Below are positions 9,570 to 18,162 of a DNA stretch of 64,000 nucleotides, piece after piece. The notes under the pieces were generated by a model. The model made no database searches. It saw nothing but the letters and a program-made list of their open reading frames with translations, and was not told the DNA's origin. The translations under genes and the position numbers were made by a program. How positions within the stretch are numbered: the stretch's first letter is position 1; every line of letters begins with the position of its first letter. Origin of the DNA: Bacteroidia bacterium (lineage in GTDB: Bacteria; Bacteroidota; Bacteroidia; Palsa-965); the NCBI GenBank assembly GCA_025454955.1, contig JALONL010000012.1:224298-288297 (forward strand), written 5' to 3'.

Positions 9570-10817
9570 ATGATTTTTCTGGCACTTTTTCGTGAAAGTA
9601 TTTTGTTTGCCCTTCATGCGCTGCGGGTAAACCGGTTGCGTACGGTGCTTTCGCTGCTGGGTGTGACGATTGGTATTTTTGCCATTATTACCGTGTTTAC
9701 GGCGGTTGATTCGATGGAGAAGAAAGTGCGTGAGAGCATGTCGTCGCTGGGCGAAAATGTGGTGTATGTGGAAAAATGGCCGTGGACTTTTGGCCCCGAT
9801 TATCCCTGGTGGAAATATATCAATCGTCCGCTGCCCGACACGAAAGAACTGGAAGATGTAAAACGCCGCACCACATTGGCCGATGCGGTGGTGTTTGTGG
9901 CCGATGTGCGCAAAACGGTTTCGTCGGGCACATCATACGTGGAGAACTGCATTATTACGGCGGCTTCGCACGAGTTTGATAAGGTAAGCACGTTCGACAT
10001 CAGCAGCGGGCGTTACTTTTCGGAGCTTGAATCGGAAACGGGTCGTGCGGTGGCAATTATCGGAAGTTCGGTGGCGGCGGCGCTGTTTCCCTCGGCAGAT
10101 CCGGTGGGGAATACGATAAAAATTTTCGGGCGCAATGTGGAAGTAGTGGGTGTGGTGGCGCAGCAGGGCGAAAGCATGTTTGGCACCAGCCTGGATGCCA
10201 AAGTGGTTATCCCGATGCATTATGCCCGCACATTGGTTGATATTAAAGCCGAAGAATACCAGCCTCACCTGCTTGTAAAAGCCCGCGAAGGCGTAAAAAC
10301 CGAGGACCTTACAGACGAACTCGAAGGCGTAATGCGCGCCCTGCGCCGTCTCAAACCCACCAGCGACGATAATTTTGCACTGAATGAAGTGAGCCTGCTG
10401 GCACAGCCCACACAGGAATTATTCAACATTATTGGTTCTGTGGGCTGGGTTATTGGGGTGTTTTCCATTCTGGTGGGTGGTTTCGGTATTGCCAATATTA
10501 TGTTTGTATCGGTGCGCGAGCGTACCAGCCAGATTGGTATTCAGAAATCGCTCGGGGCGCGGAATTCGTTTATACTGATGCAGTTTCTGGTGGAGTCGGT
10601 GGTGCTTTGCCTGATTGGCGGAGTAATTGGTTTGCTGCTGGTTTGGGGCATTACCACGCTGGGTGCCAATTTGCTCGATTTTGATTTTTCACTTTCGATG
10701 GCCAATGTGGTGCTCGGGCTCAGCATTTCGGTGCTTATTGGTATTATCTCTGGTTTTATTCCTTCCTACTCGGCTTCGCAGCTCGATCCGGTAGAGGCCA
10801 TACGCAGCAACGCATGA
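9570..10817 (+). CDS. ABC transporter permease (MacB/FtsX type)
   Basis: A 415-residue inner-membrane permease of the MacB/LolC/E family. An N-terminal transmembrane helix after 'NRLRTVLSLLGVTIG' (26-45) is followed by a large periplasmic MacB_PCD domain (about 50-255) and a C-terminal FtsX domain with three helices (about 285-405). The latter contains the family-typical 'SVRERTSQIGIQKSLGAR' segment and ends 'DPVEAIRSNA'. Such permeases work with a MacB/LolD-type ATPase and often export lipoproteins, peptides or drugs, or act as mechanotransmission machines. No ATPase gene is nearby, so the partner must be encoded elsewhere. It overlaps the next gene by 4 nt (ATGA), implying translational coupling. 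Confidence 0.9.
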   Translation: MIFLALFRESILFALHALRVNRLRTVLSLLGVTIGIFAIITVFTAVDSMEKKVRESMSSLGENVVYVEKWPWTFGPDYPWWKYINRPLPDTKELEDVKRRTTLADAVVFVADVRKTVSSGTSYVENCIITAASHEFDKVSTFDISSGRYFSELESETGRAVAIIGSSVAAALFPSADPVGNTIKIFGRNVEVVGVVAQQGESMFGTSLDAKVVIPMHYARTLVDIKAEEYQPHLLVKAREGVKTEDLTDELEGVMRALRRLKPTSDDNFALNEVSLLAQPTQELFNIIGSVGWVIGVFSILVGGFGIANIMFVSVRERTSQIGIQKSLGARNSFILMQFLVESVVLCLIGGVIGLLLVWGITTLGANLLDFDFSLSMANVVLGLSISVLIGIISGFIPSYSASQLDPVEAIRSNA

Positions 10818-11185
10818 GCGAAAAGGTTCCATTCAATCACACTCACGGTACCCTGGGCAAAAGACCCAAAGTGATAACTGTGTTATGCGTGATTGGTTTT
10901 TTGTGGGTGCTGTTTACGTTTTCGGGGGTGCTTTCGCCCGATGTGAAACGTGCGGGAGCTTTATATCCGCCTTTGCTGGGACTGGCCATTTGTATGAAGT
11001 TTATTGCATTTATCGGCATCTGGCACATGAAACGCTGGGGTATACATCTGTTTACCTACGTGATGATTACACAGTCGCTGCTGCTCTTTTTGCTCAACGA
11101 TTTGAGCATTGCCGGAATTTCTACGGGAGTAATCATGCTTACTATTTTTATGACCTTCTACCGCAGGTTTGACGTGAATTTGTAA
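10814..11185 (+). CDS. Small four-helix membrane protein
   Basis: A 123-residue protein I do not recognise. Four hydrophobic segments are visible: about 20-40 (VITVLCVIGFLWVLFTFSGV), 55-77, 82-100 and 104-118. The N-terminus is polar (SEKVPFNHTHGTLGKRPK), consistent with a cytoplasmic start. Its ATG overlaps the stop of the upstream permease gene by 4 nt, so the two are almost certainly co-translated, and it could be an accessory subunit. No catalytic motif is visible. Confidence 0.75.
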   Translation: MSEKVPFNHTHGTLGKRPKVITVLCVIGFLWVLFTFSGVLSPDVKRAGALYPPLLGLAICMKFIAFIGIWHMKRWGIHLFTYVMITQSLLLFLLNDLSIAGISTGVIMLTIFMTFYRRFDVNL

Positions 11186-11215
11186 AAAACGGCAGCCTGT
11201 ATATACAGACTGCCG
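11184..11215 (-). terminator. Convergent terminator hairpin
   Basis: CGGCAG...CTGCCG enclosing the self-complementary CTGTATATACAG. On the minus strand the stem is followed by six T, so it terminates the leftward gene 11235-12026. It also abuts the stop codon of the rightward gene and may end that transcript. Confidence 0.85.
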
Positions 11216-11234
11216 CGCAATTTGTAACAGCGAA

Positions 11235-12026
11235 TTATTCAACCCAGTAAACCAGATCAACCACAATTATTCCCTGTGAATTAACTAAGCTTTGCGAAAG
11301 CGTTACCGTTACTTCGGTGGTGCCGCTGAAATAGCCGTCGAACGCATCAAACGTGTAGGTGCCTTCAGGCAAGGCGTTAAAGCAGGTTCCGTCCTGATTT
11401 TCGAGATAAATGTATTGCCCGGTAGCATTGTTAAAGGCATAATAACCGTACAGATCATTGGCGGTAATTTCCTGGCCCTGATTGTTCACCACGCGGATAC
11501 ATACATCATACACCGGCTGATACGAAGCGCGTACTTCTTCAATTACGGTAATAATGTCGTTGGCGAGGCTCTGCTGGAAATCGAGCACGGCATTGAGTGA
11601 GGCAATGAGATTGAGCGCTGCGGTGTTGTTTCCGGCTTCCACGGCTGTTTTAATCTGGTTGCTCAAATCGAGTGCAATGCCCTGCTGGTTCTGCACTTCA
11701 ATGGCCAGATCGTAAATTCCGTCGGTAGAAAGCTGGTTGCCGCTTTGCACATTGGCTTCATTTACCCAGTACAGCACGTTATCGGCCTCGTCGAGTGTGC
11801 CGTTGAGTGCGGGTACAATGTTGTTGAAGAACTGGTTGGCATCGGGAGCATTGAGCACCACAATCTGCAGGGCGAGGTTATCGCTTACCGCACGGGCGGT
11901 TTGTGCGTTTTGCTGAATGTTTTCGGCAGCAAAAACGGCATTGTCGAGCTGCTGATTTACTGTAAGCTGTGCTTTAGCGGCAATAACCAGCATAAAGGCA
12001 AGCATAAAAGATGTAATTTTTTTCAT
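11235..12026 (-). CDS. Secreted protein with C-terminal beta-sandwich-like domain
   Basis: A 263-residue exported protein with a clear signal peptide (1-19, ending AKAQ). Residues 20-165 are Ala/Gln/Asn-rich and predicted helical, with heptad-like spacing (VNQQLDNAVFAAENIQQNAQ), so a coiled-coil or helical bundle is likely. Residues 170-263 resemble a carboxypeptidase-regulatory/SpaA-like beta domain: 'CIRVVNNQGQEI' followed by 'LPEGTYTFDAFDGYFSGTTEVTVTL'. There is no T9SS domain. I do not recognise a family. It stands alone between a convergent terminator and a 205-bp gap. Confidence 0.7.
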   Translation of the reverse strand: MKKITSFMLAFMLVIAAKAQLTVNQQLDNAVFAAENIQQNAQTARAVSDNLALQIVVLNAPDANQFFNNIVPALNGTLDEADNVLYWVNEANVQSGNQLSTDGIYDLAIEVQNQQGIALDLSNQIKTAVEAGNNTAALNLIASLNAVLDFQQSLANDIITVIEEVRASYQPVYDVCIRVVNNQGQEITANDLYGYYAFNNATGQYIYLENQDGTCFNALPEGTYTFDAFDGYFSGTTEVTVTLSQSLVNSQGIIVVDLVYWVE

Positions 12027-12231
12027 GGAATTGAGTTTTGGTTTGATGCAAAACTACAACCCCGATATTGGCAGGAAATAATTAAATAAACAGATTATCA
12101 TTAAATCACTTGCTGTCAAAAGCATAAGTAATTAACAGCCTTTGGGCATTTTTATACTAATATATATAACCGCGTTTAGTTTTATACAGAAGTTACCTTT
12201 TCTTCACCTGCAAAATATGTTTAGCTGAAAA

Positions 12232-12951
12232 TTAGTCTTCTTTTTCAAGATCAGAAGTGCGGACATCATTTATATATTCTTCCTGATAGGCAATTTTGCC
12301 GCCCTGCTTGTAAAAAATCATGCTGCCGTTTTTGCGTTCGGCTTTGTAGGTGCATTGTTGTATCGTATCGCCTTCGGTATTCACCAGCGCCAGAGTGCCG
12401 TCGGGCTTTCCGATGGGGCAAAACAAGTAGGTTTTCCAGTTGGCAATTTCGCGTTTATCGTCGGTTTGTTTCATTTTCACGTAATAACTCCCCTCGCCTG
12501 TTTTTTTGATATTACCCATTTTCTGGAGATGGATAATGTAGCAGATTCCGCCGAGCGACTGATAAACCTTTATATACTTTTTAAGCAACAGTGTATCGGT
12601 GGAAGTTCTTACAATGTCGGCACTGTCGCATTTGGTATAAACAGGTTTCTGGGCATCCATTTCCTCCTGTTTCTCCTTGTTCTTTTTCTCGCGCTCTTTC
12701 TGCACTTTAGCGACGTTCTTATCGCGCTTGCGCTGTTTTTTCTCTTCCAATTTTTTGGCCTTGGCTTTTTCCTTTTCGGTTTGAGGTTTGGCCGTGGGCG
12801 ATGCCTGTTTTTTCTTTTTTTTCTTCTTCTTTTTCTTTTTGTCTTTATCAGTCAATTCGTGCTGTCCGGCCCAGGCCGACGAAGTTTCTGCCCACTCAAC
12901 GGTTAATGCGGTGGTAAAGAATAAAAGGATAAAAAAAGCTAATCGTTTCAT
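12232..12951 (-). CDS. Secreted lysine-rich protein
   Basis: A 239-residue protein with a signal peptide (1 to about 28, AWAG). An extremely basic low-complexity segment follows, with eleven consecutive Lys at 38-48 and then alternating Lys/Glu/Ala (50-100), probably a charged helix. The C-terminal part (105-239) looks globular, with two Cys and strands such as 'GTLALVNTEGDTIQQCTYKAERKNGSMIFYKQGG'; this resembles the MORN-like 'toxin antitoxin/YwqK' strand rhythm, but the match is weak. Codons in the Lys run mix AAA and AAG, which limits slippage. Function unknown; the basic segment could bind polyanions such as polysaccharide or nucleic acid. Confidence 0.65.
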   Translation of the reverse strand: MKRLAFFILLFFTTALTVEWAETSSAWAGQHELTDKDKKKKKKKKKKKQASPTAKPQTEKEKAKAKKLEEKKQRKRDKNVAKVQKEREKKNKEKQEEMDAQKPVYTKCDSADIVRTSTDTLLLKKYIKVYQSLGGICYIIHLQKMGNIKKTGEGSYYVKMKQTDDKREIANWKTYLFCPIGKPDGTLALVNTEGDTIQQCTYKAERKNGSMIFYKQGGKIAYQEEYINDVRTSDLEKED

Positions 12952-13130
12952 TGTATGGCGATATTCTTCGGGGATCTGTTCTACTAATTTACTGAATGAA
13001 AATCATTCGGCAGAGAATAACCTGATCAGAGCGTGTTTTACGGAAGTTTATTGCGGTAAGTTCTGCAAAAAGCCCGCTAAAGTAATATCACATATTACAA
13101 AACAGGCAACCATTGAGCCAAATACGGGCT

Positions 13131-13138
13131 TACCTTTG
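13131..13138 (+). promoter_or_regulatory. -7 box (TACCTTTG) adjacent to start codon
   Basis: An exact match to TAnnTTTG, ending 5 nt before ATG 13144. A TTG at 13113-13115 lies 15 bp upstream, slightly short of the usual 19-bp spacing. The geometry implies a leaderless or nearly leaderless mRNA. Confidence 0.55.
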
Positions 13139-13143
13139 CGGCC

Positions 13144-14508
13144 ATGCTTAAACAAGTATTGCCCTGGTCGCAGCATATTTCGTCTTTGCTTACGCTTGCC
13201 ATTCCGGTTTGCCTGAGCAACATGGGCAATATTTTTGTGGACCTTACCGACAATTATTTTGTAGGTCAATTGCCCGAACGCACCGAGGCACAAGCCGCCA
13301 TAAGCATGGCTTTTGCGGTGTATCATTTTGTGCTGGTGCTGCTTATTGGCACTTCGTACGGGCTTACTCCCATTGTGGCTGCCGCAGTGGCCACGGGCAA
13401 CAAGGCACATATTGGCAAACACCTGCAACATGCACTGGTGATTAATCTGGGTATTTCTCTCGTGCTGTTTACCGTGCTTGCACTTTCCTCGCCCCTGTTT
13501 CATTATGCCAATAAACCGGAGGCGGTGATTGATATTGCCATACGTTTTTTGAATGTGAGCATTTTATCGATGATTCCGCTGAGTGTGTTTTTCACCTTCA
13601 AGCAGTTTGCCGAAGGCATGTCGGACACGCGCACGGCAATGGTTATTTCCATTTCGGCCAATTTGCTGAATATTTTGCTGAACTGGCTGCTGGTGTTTGG
13701 CAATGCGGGCTTTCCCAAACTTGGCGTAATGGGTTCGTGCTGGGCCACGTTTATTTCGCGGGCAGCCATGGCGGTGGCTATGTTTGCCTACATCCGTCTG
13801 AGCAAACGCTACCGCGATTATCGCCTCAGCCTCTGGCCGGCGCAGTGGAACGGAAGCATTGTGCGCGAGCAGCTGAAAATTGGTGTACCATCGGGTCTCA
13901 TGTTTGCCATGGAAGTGGCGGCGTTTACCATGCCTGCGTTTTTCATACCGGGCACGGCCGAACTGGCGGCACACCGCTCGGCACTGCTGCTGGCTTCCAT
14001 GACATATCTTATTTCGAGCGGGCTTTCGGCGGCGGCGGCCATACGCACGGGGCATTTTCTGGGGCTGGCGCAAATGCGCAACGTGCGCCGCGCAGGCATG
14101 AGTGCCGTGCTGGTGGCCGTGGGCGTAATGAGCACCGCCGCGTTGTGTTTCATTGTCTTTAACCACGAGCTGCCCGCCATATTCAACAAAAACGCCGATG
14201 TAATTGCTGCCGCTTCCACGCTGCTGCTCATTGGCGCAGTGTTTCAGCTGTTCGACGGTATTCAGGTAACGGCGCAGGGTGCTTTGCGCGGAATAAAAGA
14301 CACGCTGGTGCCGGGCTACATTGCCTTTACGGCATACTGGCTGGTGGGATTGCCGCTGAGCTACATACTCTGCGTACCCGCAGGCATGGGTGCCTCGGGC
14401 GTGTGGATTGGCTTTGTGTTTGGCCTTATGGTAAGCTCGGGCGGATTTTTGTGGAGGTTTGTAAAACTTACCGGCAAAAACAAGGAAGTTGTTTTACAGC
14501 CTCAGTAA
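13144..14508 (+). CDS. MATE-family efflux transporter
   Basis: A 454-residue integral membrane protein of the MATE (multidrug and toxic compound extrusion) family, which exchanges Na+ or H+ for organic cations. Twelve hydrophobic segments are arranged as two six-helix halves. The family-typical N-terminal helix 'LTLAIPVCLSNMGNIFVDLTDNYFVGQLP' is at about 15-45 and the paired 'KIGVPSGLMFAMEVAAF' at about 244-262. Length is normal for the family. The start is fixed by the promoter box ending 5 nt upstream. It converges tail to tail with the DinB-fold gene, the two stop codons abutting. Substrate cannot be told from sequence. Confidence 0.9.
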   Translation: MLKQVLPWSQHISSLLTLAIPVCLSNMGNIFVDLTDNYFVGQLPERTEAQAAISMAFAVYHFVLVLLIGTSYGLTPIVAAAVATGNKAHIGKHLQHALVINLGISLVLFTVLALSSPLFHYANKPEAVIDIAIRFLNVSILSMIPLSVFFTFKQFAEGMSDTRTAMVISISANLLNILLNWLLVFGNAGFPKLGVMGSCWATFISRAAMAVAMFAYIRLSKRYRDYRLSLWPAQWNGSIVREQLKIGVPSGLMFAMEVAAFTMPAFFIPGTAELAAHRSALLLASMTYLISSGLSAAAAIRTGHFLGLAQMRNVRRAGMSAVLVAVGVMSTAALCFIVFNHELPAIFNKNADVIAAASTLLLIGAVFQLFDGIQVTAQGALRGIKDTLVPGYIAFTAYWLVGLPLSYILCVPAGMGASGVWIGFVFGLMVSSGGFLWRFVKLTGKNKEVVLQPQ

Positions 14509-15036
14509 TTAGGCGAAAAGCACATTTCCGTAACGCTCGCGCAGCACATTTTCGTGATGTATCTGATGCCCCGCAATTACCCAGAGGCACAACAGCGGTG
14601 TAATTACATTTCCGTTTGCCGTGCCCTGATACATGATGGTTTCTTCGTCCATTGAGCGGAACAGTGTAATAGTGCTTTCGCGCACTGTGCCATATTCGTG
14701 TGCCAGGCTGGTAAGGTTTCGTTTATCGAAACGTCCTTCGCGGGCATAGTCGTTTTCTTCGAAACCGGGCAGGGGTTGTTTTTCGCCGCGGGCAATGGCC
14801 AGGGCGCGGTAAGCAAAAATGCGTTCGCAATCGATGATGTGGCCCACCAGTTCTTTCACGCTCCACTTTCCTTCGGCATAGCGGTAATCTTCGTTTTCGA
14901 ATGCAATTTCCGAAAGCAATGCCTTGAAATCGAGCACCTGCTCCTTGAGTACGTGCATGGGATTGTTTCCCGGCACGAGATTAATGTATTGCTGGAAATA
15001 TGGGTTAAACGTGCCGGGAGCAGGATGTGGGTACAT
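14509..15036 (-). CDS. DinB-fold (YfiT/DinB_2-like) protein
   Basis: A 175-residue four-helix-bundle protein of the DinB superfamily. The metal-ligand histidines expected of the fold are visible in 'VGHIIDCER' (His about 66) and 'AGHQIHHENVL' (about 155-160). Members are often metal-dependent thiol transferases or hydrolases of unknown substrate; the closest style is the DinB_2/YfiT group. It has no signal peptide and is therefore cytoplasmic. It lies 15 nt downstream of the oligopeptidase gene on the same strand, so the two are probably one operon. Confidence 0.85.
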   Translation of the reverse strand: MYPHPAPGTFNPYFQQYINLVPGNNPMHVLKEQVLDFKALLSEIAFENEDYRYAEGKWSVKELVGHIIDCERIFAYRALAIARGEKQPLPGFEENDYAREGRFDKRNLTSLAHEYGTVRESTITLFRSMDEETIMYQGTANGNVITPLLCLWVIAGHQIHHENVLRERYGNVLFA

Positions 15037-15051
15037 GGTTCTGGTGCTGAA

Positions 15052-16773
15052 TTATTTTTCGAGACGTTCAATTTCGCCGGCCACAAACTGGGCAAGTTCG
15101 CGCACATACTTGCGCGAAAAATCGAAACGCACATTTGCCGCCGAATAAATTTCGCCAATGGTTTTGGTATATCCAAGGCTCAGTGCTTTTTCGTAGCCGT
15201 TTATTCCTTTCTCCGCATCCATGCGGTAGTTTCGCCACACGGCAATGGCGCCAAGCTGGGCCATGCCGTATTCGATGTAGTAAAAAGGAATTTCGAAAAT
15301 GTGCAGTTGTTTCTGCCAGTTGTTGGCAAACATGGGTTCGAGCCCGTCCCAGTTTACGCCGGGCAGCACAAAGCGGCTGTAAATTATTTTCCAGGCGGCC
15401 GAGCGTTCGGCGGCGGTGTGTGCGGGATGCTCGTACACCCAATGCTGAAACGCATCCACCGCAGCCACCCAGGGCAGTGTTTCGAGCGTATGTTCGAGCT
15501 GGCGCAGGCAGGCGCGGCGGTAGTCTTCGGGTGTGGAATAGTAGGGCTGCCAGTGTTCCATGGAAATAAGTTCCATGCTCATCGAAGCCAGTTCGGCCAC
15601 TTCCGAAGGCGGGTTGCGGAATGCGTTGAGCGGAAGCGCATTCATGAGGAAGGAATGAATGGCGTGTCCGGCTTCGTGTACCATAGTGGTTACATCCTGC
15701 TGCGAGCCGGTGGCATTCATAAATATAAAAGGCACGCCCGACTCGGCCAGCGGGTAGTTGTAGCCGCCGGGGGCTTTGCCAATGCGCGAATCGAGGTCGA
15801 AATGGCCCAGCTCGTGCATTTGGCGCAGGTAGCCGGCGTAGCCGGGTTTTACCGACTGCAGGCATTGGAATGTTTTGGCGAGGAGGTCGTTGCCGTCGGT
15901 AAACGGATGCAGGGGCGGTTTGCCGGCGGTGTCCACCTCCAGGTCCCAGGGCCGGAGTTCAGTAATGCCGAGTGCATTGCGGCGTTTTTGGGTGAGTGTT
16001 TCGAGCAGCGGCACAATTTCTTCGGCAATGGCATCGTGAAAGGCAAAGCAATCGGCGGGAGTGTAATCAAACCGGCCCATTGCGGCAAAGGAGTAATCGC
16101 GGAAATTGGCAAACCCTGCGTTGGCGGCCACCTGCTGGCGGAGCCGGCAAAGTTTGTCGAAAAGTTCGTCAAGCTTTTCGCGATCCTGCAGGCGGCGTTG
16201 CCAGATGCTGCGCCAGATATTTTCGCGGAGTTCGCGGTTGGTATTTTGCAGTAAGCGGGCGGCCTGCTGAAGCGTGAGTTCTTTTCCTTCGTGCTCAATG
16301 CTCATGGCCCCGGCTATTTTGCCGTATTGCTGTTTAAGGTTATCAATTTCGGTAAACAGCGGTATGTTTTGCTCGCGGTAAATGGCCAGGTCGTTTCTTA
16401 CCCCGCGCAGGAAGATGCCGTAAAGCGCCGGGTCCAGTTCATCGCGGTAGGGGGAACTGTCGATAATCTGATTGAATGTATTGAACCACGGCGAGGCATT
16501 GGGCTCGATTTCCGACACAAAAAACTCGTAGGCATTTTCGGCCTCCGCATCGGCTGTATTGATGCTGGAGCGGATATACCTCCAGGCCATTTCTTCCGAA
16601 AAAACCGATTCGAGTTCGTTGGCATCTTCGAGCCAGCGTTTAAGCTCCTGCGCCGATGCAATGGGCCTTTCGGCCAGTGAACGGAACAGGGGCTCCACTT
16701 CGCTCCACGAGTCGAACGAAACTTTCCCGGGAAGAAAACTGCGCGTCATGCGCAAAGGGTTCAGCACTTCCAT
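15052..16773 (-). CDS. M3-family oligoendopeptidase
   Basis: A cytoplasmic zinc metallopeptidase of family M3 (PepF/oligoendopeptidase type), which degrades short peptides. The active site HEAGH is at about 366-370 (Zn ligands His366 and His370, catalytic Glu367), and the third ligand is probably in 'SEVAELASMSMELIS' (about 393). The N-terminal 'RSFLPGKVSFDSWSEVEPLF' and 'AWRYIRSSINTADAEAENAYEFF' are typical of Bacteroidota members. Length (573 aa) is normal. I start at ATG 16773 rather than GTG 16782. It is followed after 15 nt by the DinB-fold gene. Confidence 0.93.
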   Translation of the reverse strand: MEVLNPLRMTRSFLPGKVSFDSWSEVEPLFRSLAERPIASAQELKRWLEDANELESVFSEEMAWRYIRSSINTADAEAENAYEFFVSEIEPNASPWFNTFNQIIDSSPYRDELDPALYGIFLRGVRNDLAIYREQNIPLFTEIDNLKQQYGKIAGAMSIEHEGKELTLQQAARLLQNTNRELRENIWRSIWQRRLQDREKLDELFDKLCRLRQQVAANAGFANFRDYSFAAMGRFDYTPADCFAFHDAIAEEIVPLLETLTQKRRNALGITELRPWDLEVDTAGKPPLHPFTDGNDLLAKTFQCLQSVKPGYAGYLRQMHELGHFDLDSRIGKAPGGYNYPLAESGVPFIFMNATGSQQDVTTMVHEAGHAIHSFLMNALPLNAFRNPPSEVAELASMSMELISMEHWQPYYSTPEDYRRACLRQLEHTLETLPWVAAVDAFQHWVYEHPAHTAAERSAAWKIIYSRFVLPGVNWDGLEPMFANNWQKQLHIFEIPFYYIEYGMAQLGAIAVWRNYRMDAEKGINGYEKALSLGYTKTIGEIYSAANVRFDFSRKYVRELAQFVAGEIERLEK

Positions 16774-16805
16774 GGCAAACACAAAAATTGATTCAGCAAT
16801 TCACG

Positions 16806-16832
16806 AAAAAAAACCGGATCAGGCTGATCCGG
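16806..16832 (-). terminator. Terminator overlapping the DUF5606 stop codon
   Basis: The palindrome CCGGATCAGGCTGATCCGG (16814-16832) is followed on the minus strand by eight T (16806-16813). The stop codon TGA at 16819-16821 lies inside the stem, so the last codons (TGSA) and the terminator share sequence. Confidence 0.85.
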
Positions 16833-17364
16833 TTTTACGCACGCCCTGGGCTTTCACCTTTGGAGCATTACTTTTTGCCATGCTTTTGGCAGCCACATCT
16901 TTCTTGGGCTTGGGCACGGCAGGTGTTTTTTCCTTCTCGGTTTTCACCTTTTTCTCATCGCTGTTTTCTTCCTCTTCCTTTGTTTCGAGAAGACCCGATT
17001 TTTGGAGCAGGTTGTACCAGTTGTAGAGTTTTTTAAGGTCGGAAGTGTGTACACGGTCTTTATCGTACTCGGGCAGCACTTTATCGGTGTATTCGCGCAA
17101 AGCAGCATCGTTGGCCGCTTTGGTGTCGATGGCCGCACCGCCGTTTTCGGCTGCGTAAATTTTGGCAAACACCTCTTTAAGCGGCATGTCTTCGCCGGTG
17201 GTGTAAATGCTGATGTCGCTCAGGGCGCTGATGCGCTGCGAGGCAAAAGCGGTAGAACGTTTCTTGTCGATGAGTGATTCCACCACCACGCCGTTCTTGG
17301 CCTGCGCGATCACTTTGTACAAACCGGGCATACCGGCAATTGAAATAATGTTACTAAGATCCAT
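16819..17364 (-). CDS. DUF5606 family protein
   Basis: A 181-residue cytoplasmic protein of a family known mainly from Bacteroidota. The start is set at ATG 17364, where the conserved N-terminus 'MDLSNIISIAGMPGLYKVIA' begins; the open frame extends 90 codons upstream without family similarity. Residues 1-60 form a compact domain (VVVESLIDKKRSTAFASQRISALSDISIYT), followed by a helical region with 'YDKDRVHTSDLKKLYNWYNLL' (about 104-124). The C-terminal tail (130-181) is a Lys/Ala/Pro-rich, probably disordered segment longer than I would expect. The family's function is unknown. Its own intrinsic terminator overlaps the stop codon. Confidence 0.85.
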   Translation of the reverse strand: MDLSNIISIAGMPGLYKVIAQAKNGVVVESLIDKKRSTAFASQRISALSDISIYTTGEDMPLKEVFAKIYAAENGGAAIDTKAANDAALREYTDKVLPEYDKDRVHTSDLKKLYNWYNLLQKSGLLETKEEEENSDEKKVKTEKEKTPAVPKPKKDVAAKSMAKSNAPKVKAQGVRKTGSA

Positions 17365-17442
17365 GCGTATTCTATTGTTGAGGGGTAAAGGTAATAAAAA
17401 CGGCGGTTTGTACGCGCCGGTAAATAAACGCCCCCGCTTTAA

Positions 17443-17450
17443 TATCTTTG
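17443..17450 (+). promoter_or_regulatory. -7 box (TATCTTTG) adjacent to start codon
   Basis: An exact TAnnTTTG match ending 4 nt before ATG 17455, implying a leaderless mRNA. No -33 TTG is seen at the standard spacing. Confidence 0.5.
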
Positions 17451-17454
17451 GGTA

Positions 17455-18096
17455 ATGAGAGTTAGTCTGTGCCTTCTCTTTATCGGCTTTTTCCTTTTCG
17501 GCCACGGTAGCGGCTTTTCGCAAACGCCGGAATTGCCCGTAATCATAAAATGGAGCAATACCGTTCCGGGCGATTTTTCGTTTACCACCCAATGGAGTTA
17601 TGCCGAAAATGTATTCCGTAATCAGTTCGGGCAATTGGTGTGCAACGGCTTTTGCCCCGGGAGGTTAGATAAACTCACCGACAGCAGCGGCAGAATAATT
17701 GACGATTCGATGGCCGTATATTATCAAATTCTCGACACCACGCATTACTTCCATACCCTTCACTGCACAAGCAATTGCAGCGAGTTTGCCGGTACAGATT
17801 TTATTTATGCCACCACTCAAACATCCGGCACGGTTGAATGTTACACGCTTGCCGGTGTGGCCACACACTGCCGTCTGATGTTGTCGATAAAGAGCGATAC
17901 CTGTTTCGCCAGTGCCGAATTGAAAAGCATAATTGCAGGTGAAGATCAGGCCTACACCTGCACCGGCGGGCACGTCACAATAGATCCTGAACAATGGAAA
18001 AAAGGCATTATCAAAGCGGCTTTCCGGTTTGAGTTTGATGCCAATACCCGCGAGCATATTTTCTGGGAAGGCCTCATACTTTGCCCAATAAAATAA
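17455..18096 (+). CDS. Secreted cysteine-rich protein, unknown
   Basis: A 213-residue protein with a signal peptide (1-22, ending GFSQ). The mature part is predominantly beta and holds about ten cysteines, including 'HCTSNCSEF', 'VECYTLAGVATHC' and 'YTCTGG', which would suit disulfide bonding in the periplasm or outside the cell. There is no T9SS domain, lipobox or transmembrane helix. I do not recognise the family. It stands alone and converges on the subtilase gene across a shared hairpin. Confidence 0.7.
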   Translation: MRVSLCLLFIGFFLFGHGSGFSQTPELPVIIKWSNTVPGDFSFTTQWSYAENVFRNQFGQLVCNGFCPGRLDKLTDSSGRIIDDSMAVYYQILDTTHYFHTLHCTSNCSEFAGTDFIYATTQTSGTVECYTLAGVATHCRLMLSIKSDTCFASAELKSIIAGEDQAYTCTGGHVTIDPEQWKKGIIKAAFRFEFDANTREHIFWEGLILCPIK

Positions 18097-18101
18097 ACAG
18101 C

Positions 18102-18136
18102 AAAAAAAGTCGCCCGTACACTGCTGTACGGGCGAC
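18102..18136 (-). terminator. Terminator of the subtilase gene
   Basis: A 12-bp perfect stem GTCGCCCGTACA / TGTACGGGCGAC with a CTGC loop, followed on the minus strand by seven T (18102-18108). It ends the leftward gene at 18163 and sits 6 nt beyond the stop of the rightward gene. Confidence 0.9.
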
Positions 18137-18162
18137 CGGGTATTTATTCTGACCAAACAATA

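Noticed and set aside
12355..12906. 183-codon plus-strand frame rich in Phe and Leu
   Set aside because: It is the complement of the Lys-rich coding region (AAA/AAG read as TTT/CTT), so its hydrophobicity is an artefact of strand choice.
14698..16254. 518-codon open frame on the plus strand
   Set aside because: It lies opposite the DinB-fold and M3 peptidase genes, whose products show full family motifs. The plus-strand translation has no recognisable domain and low-complexity composition typical of an antisense shadow.
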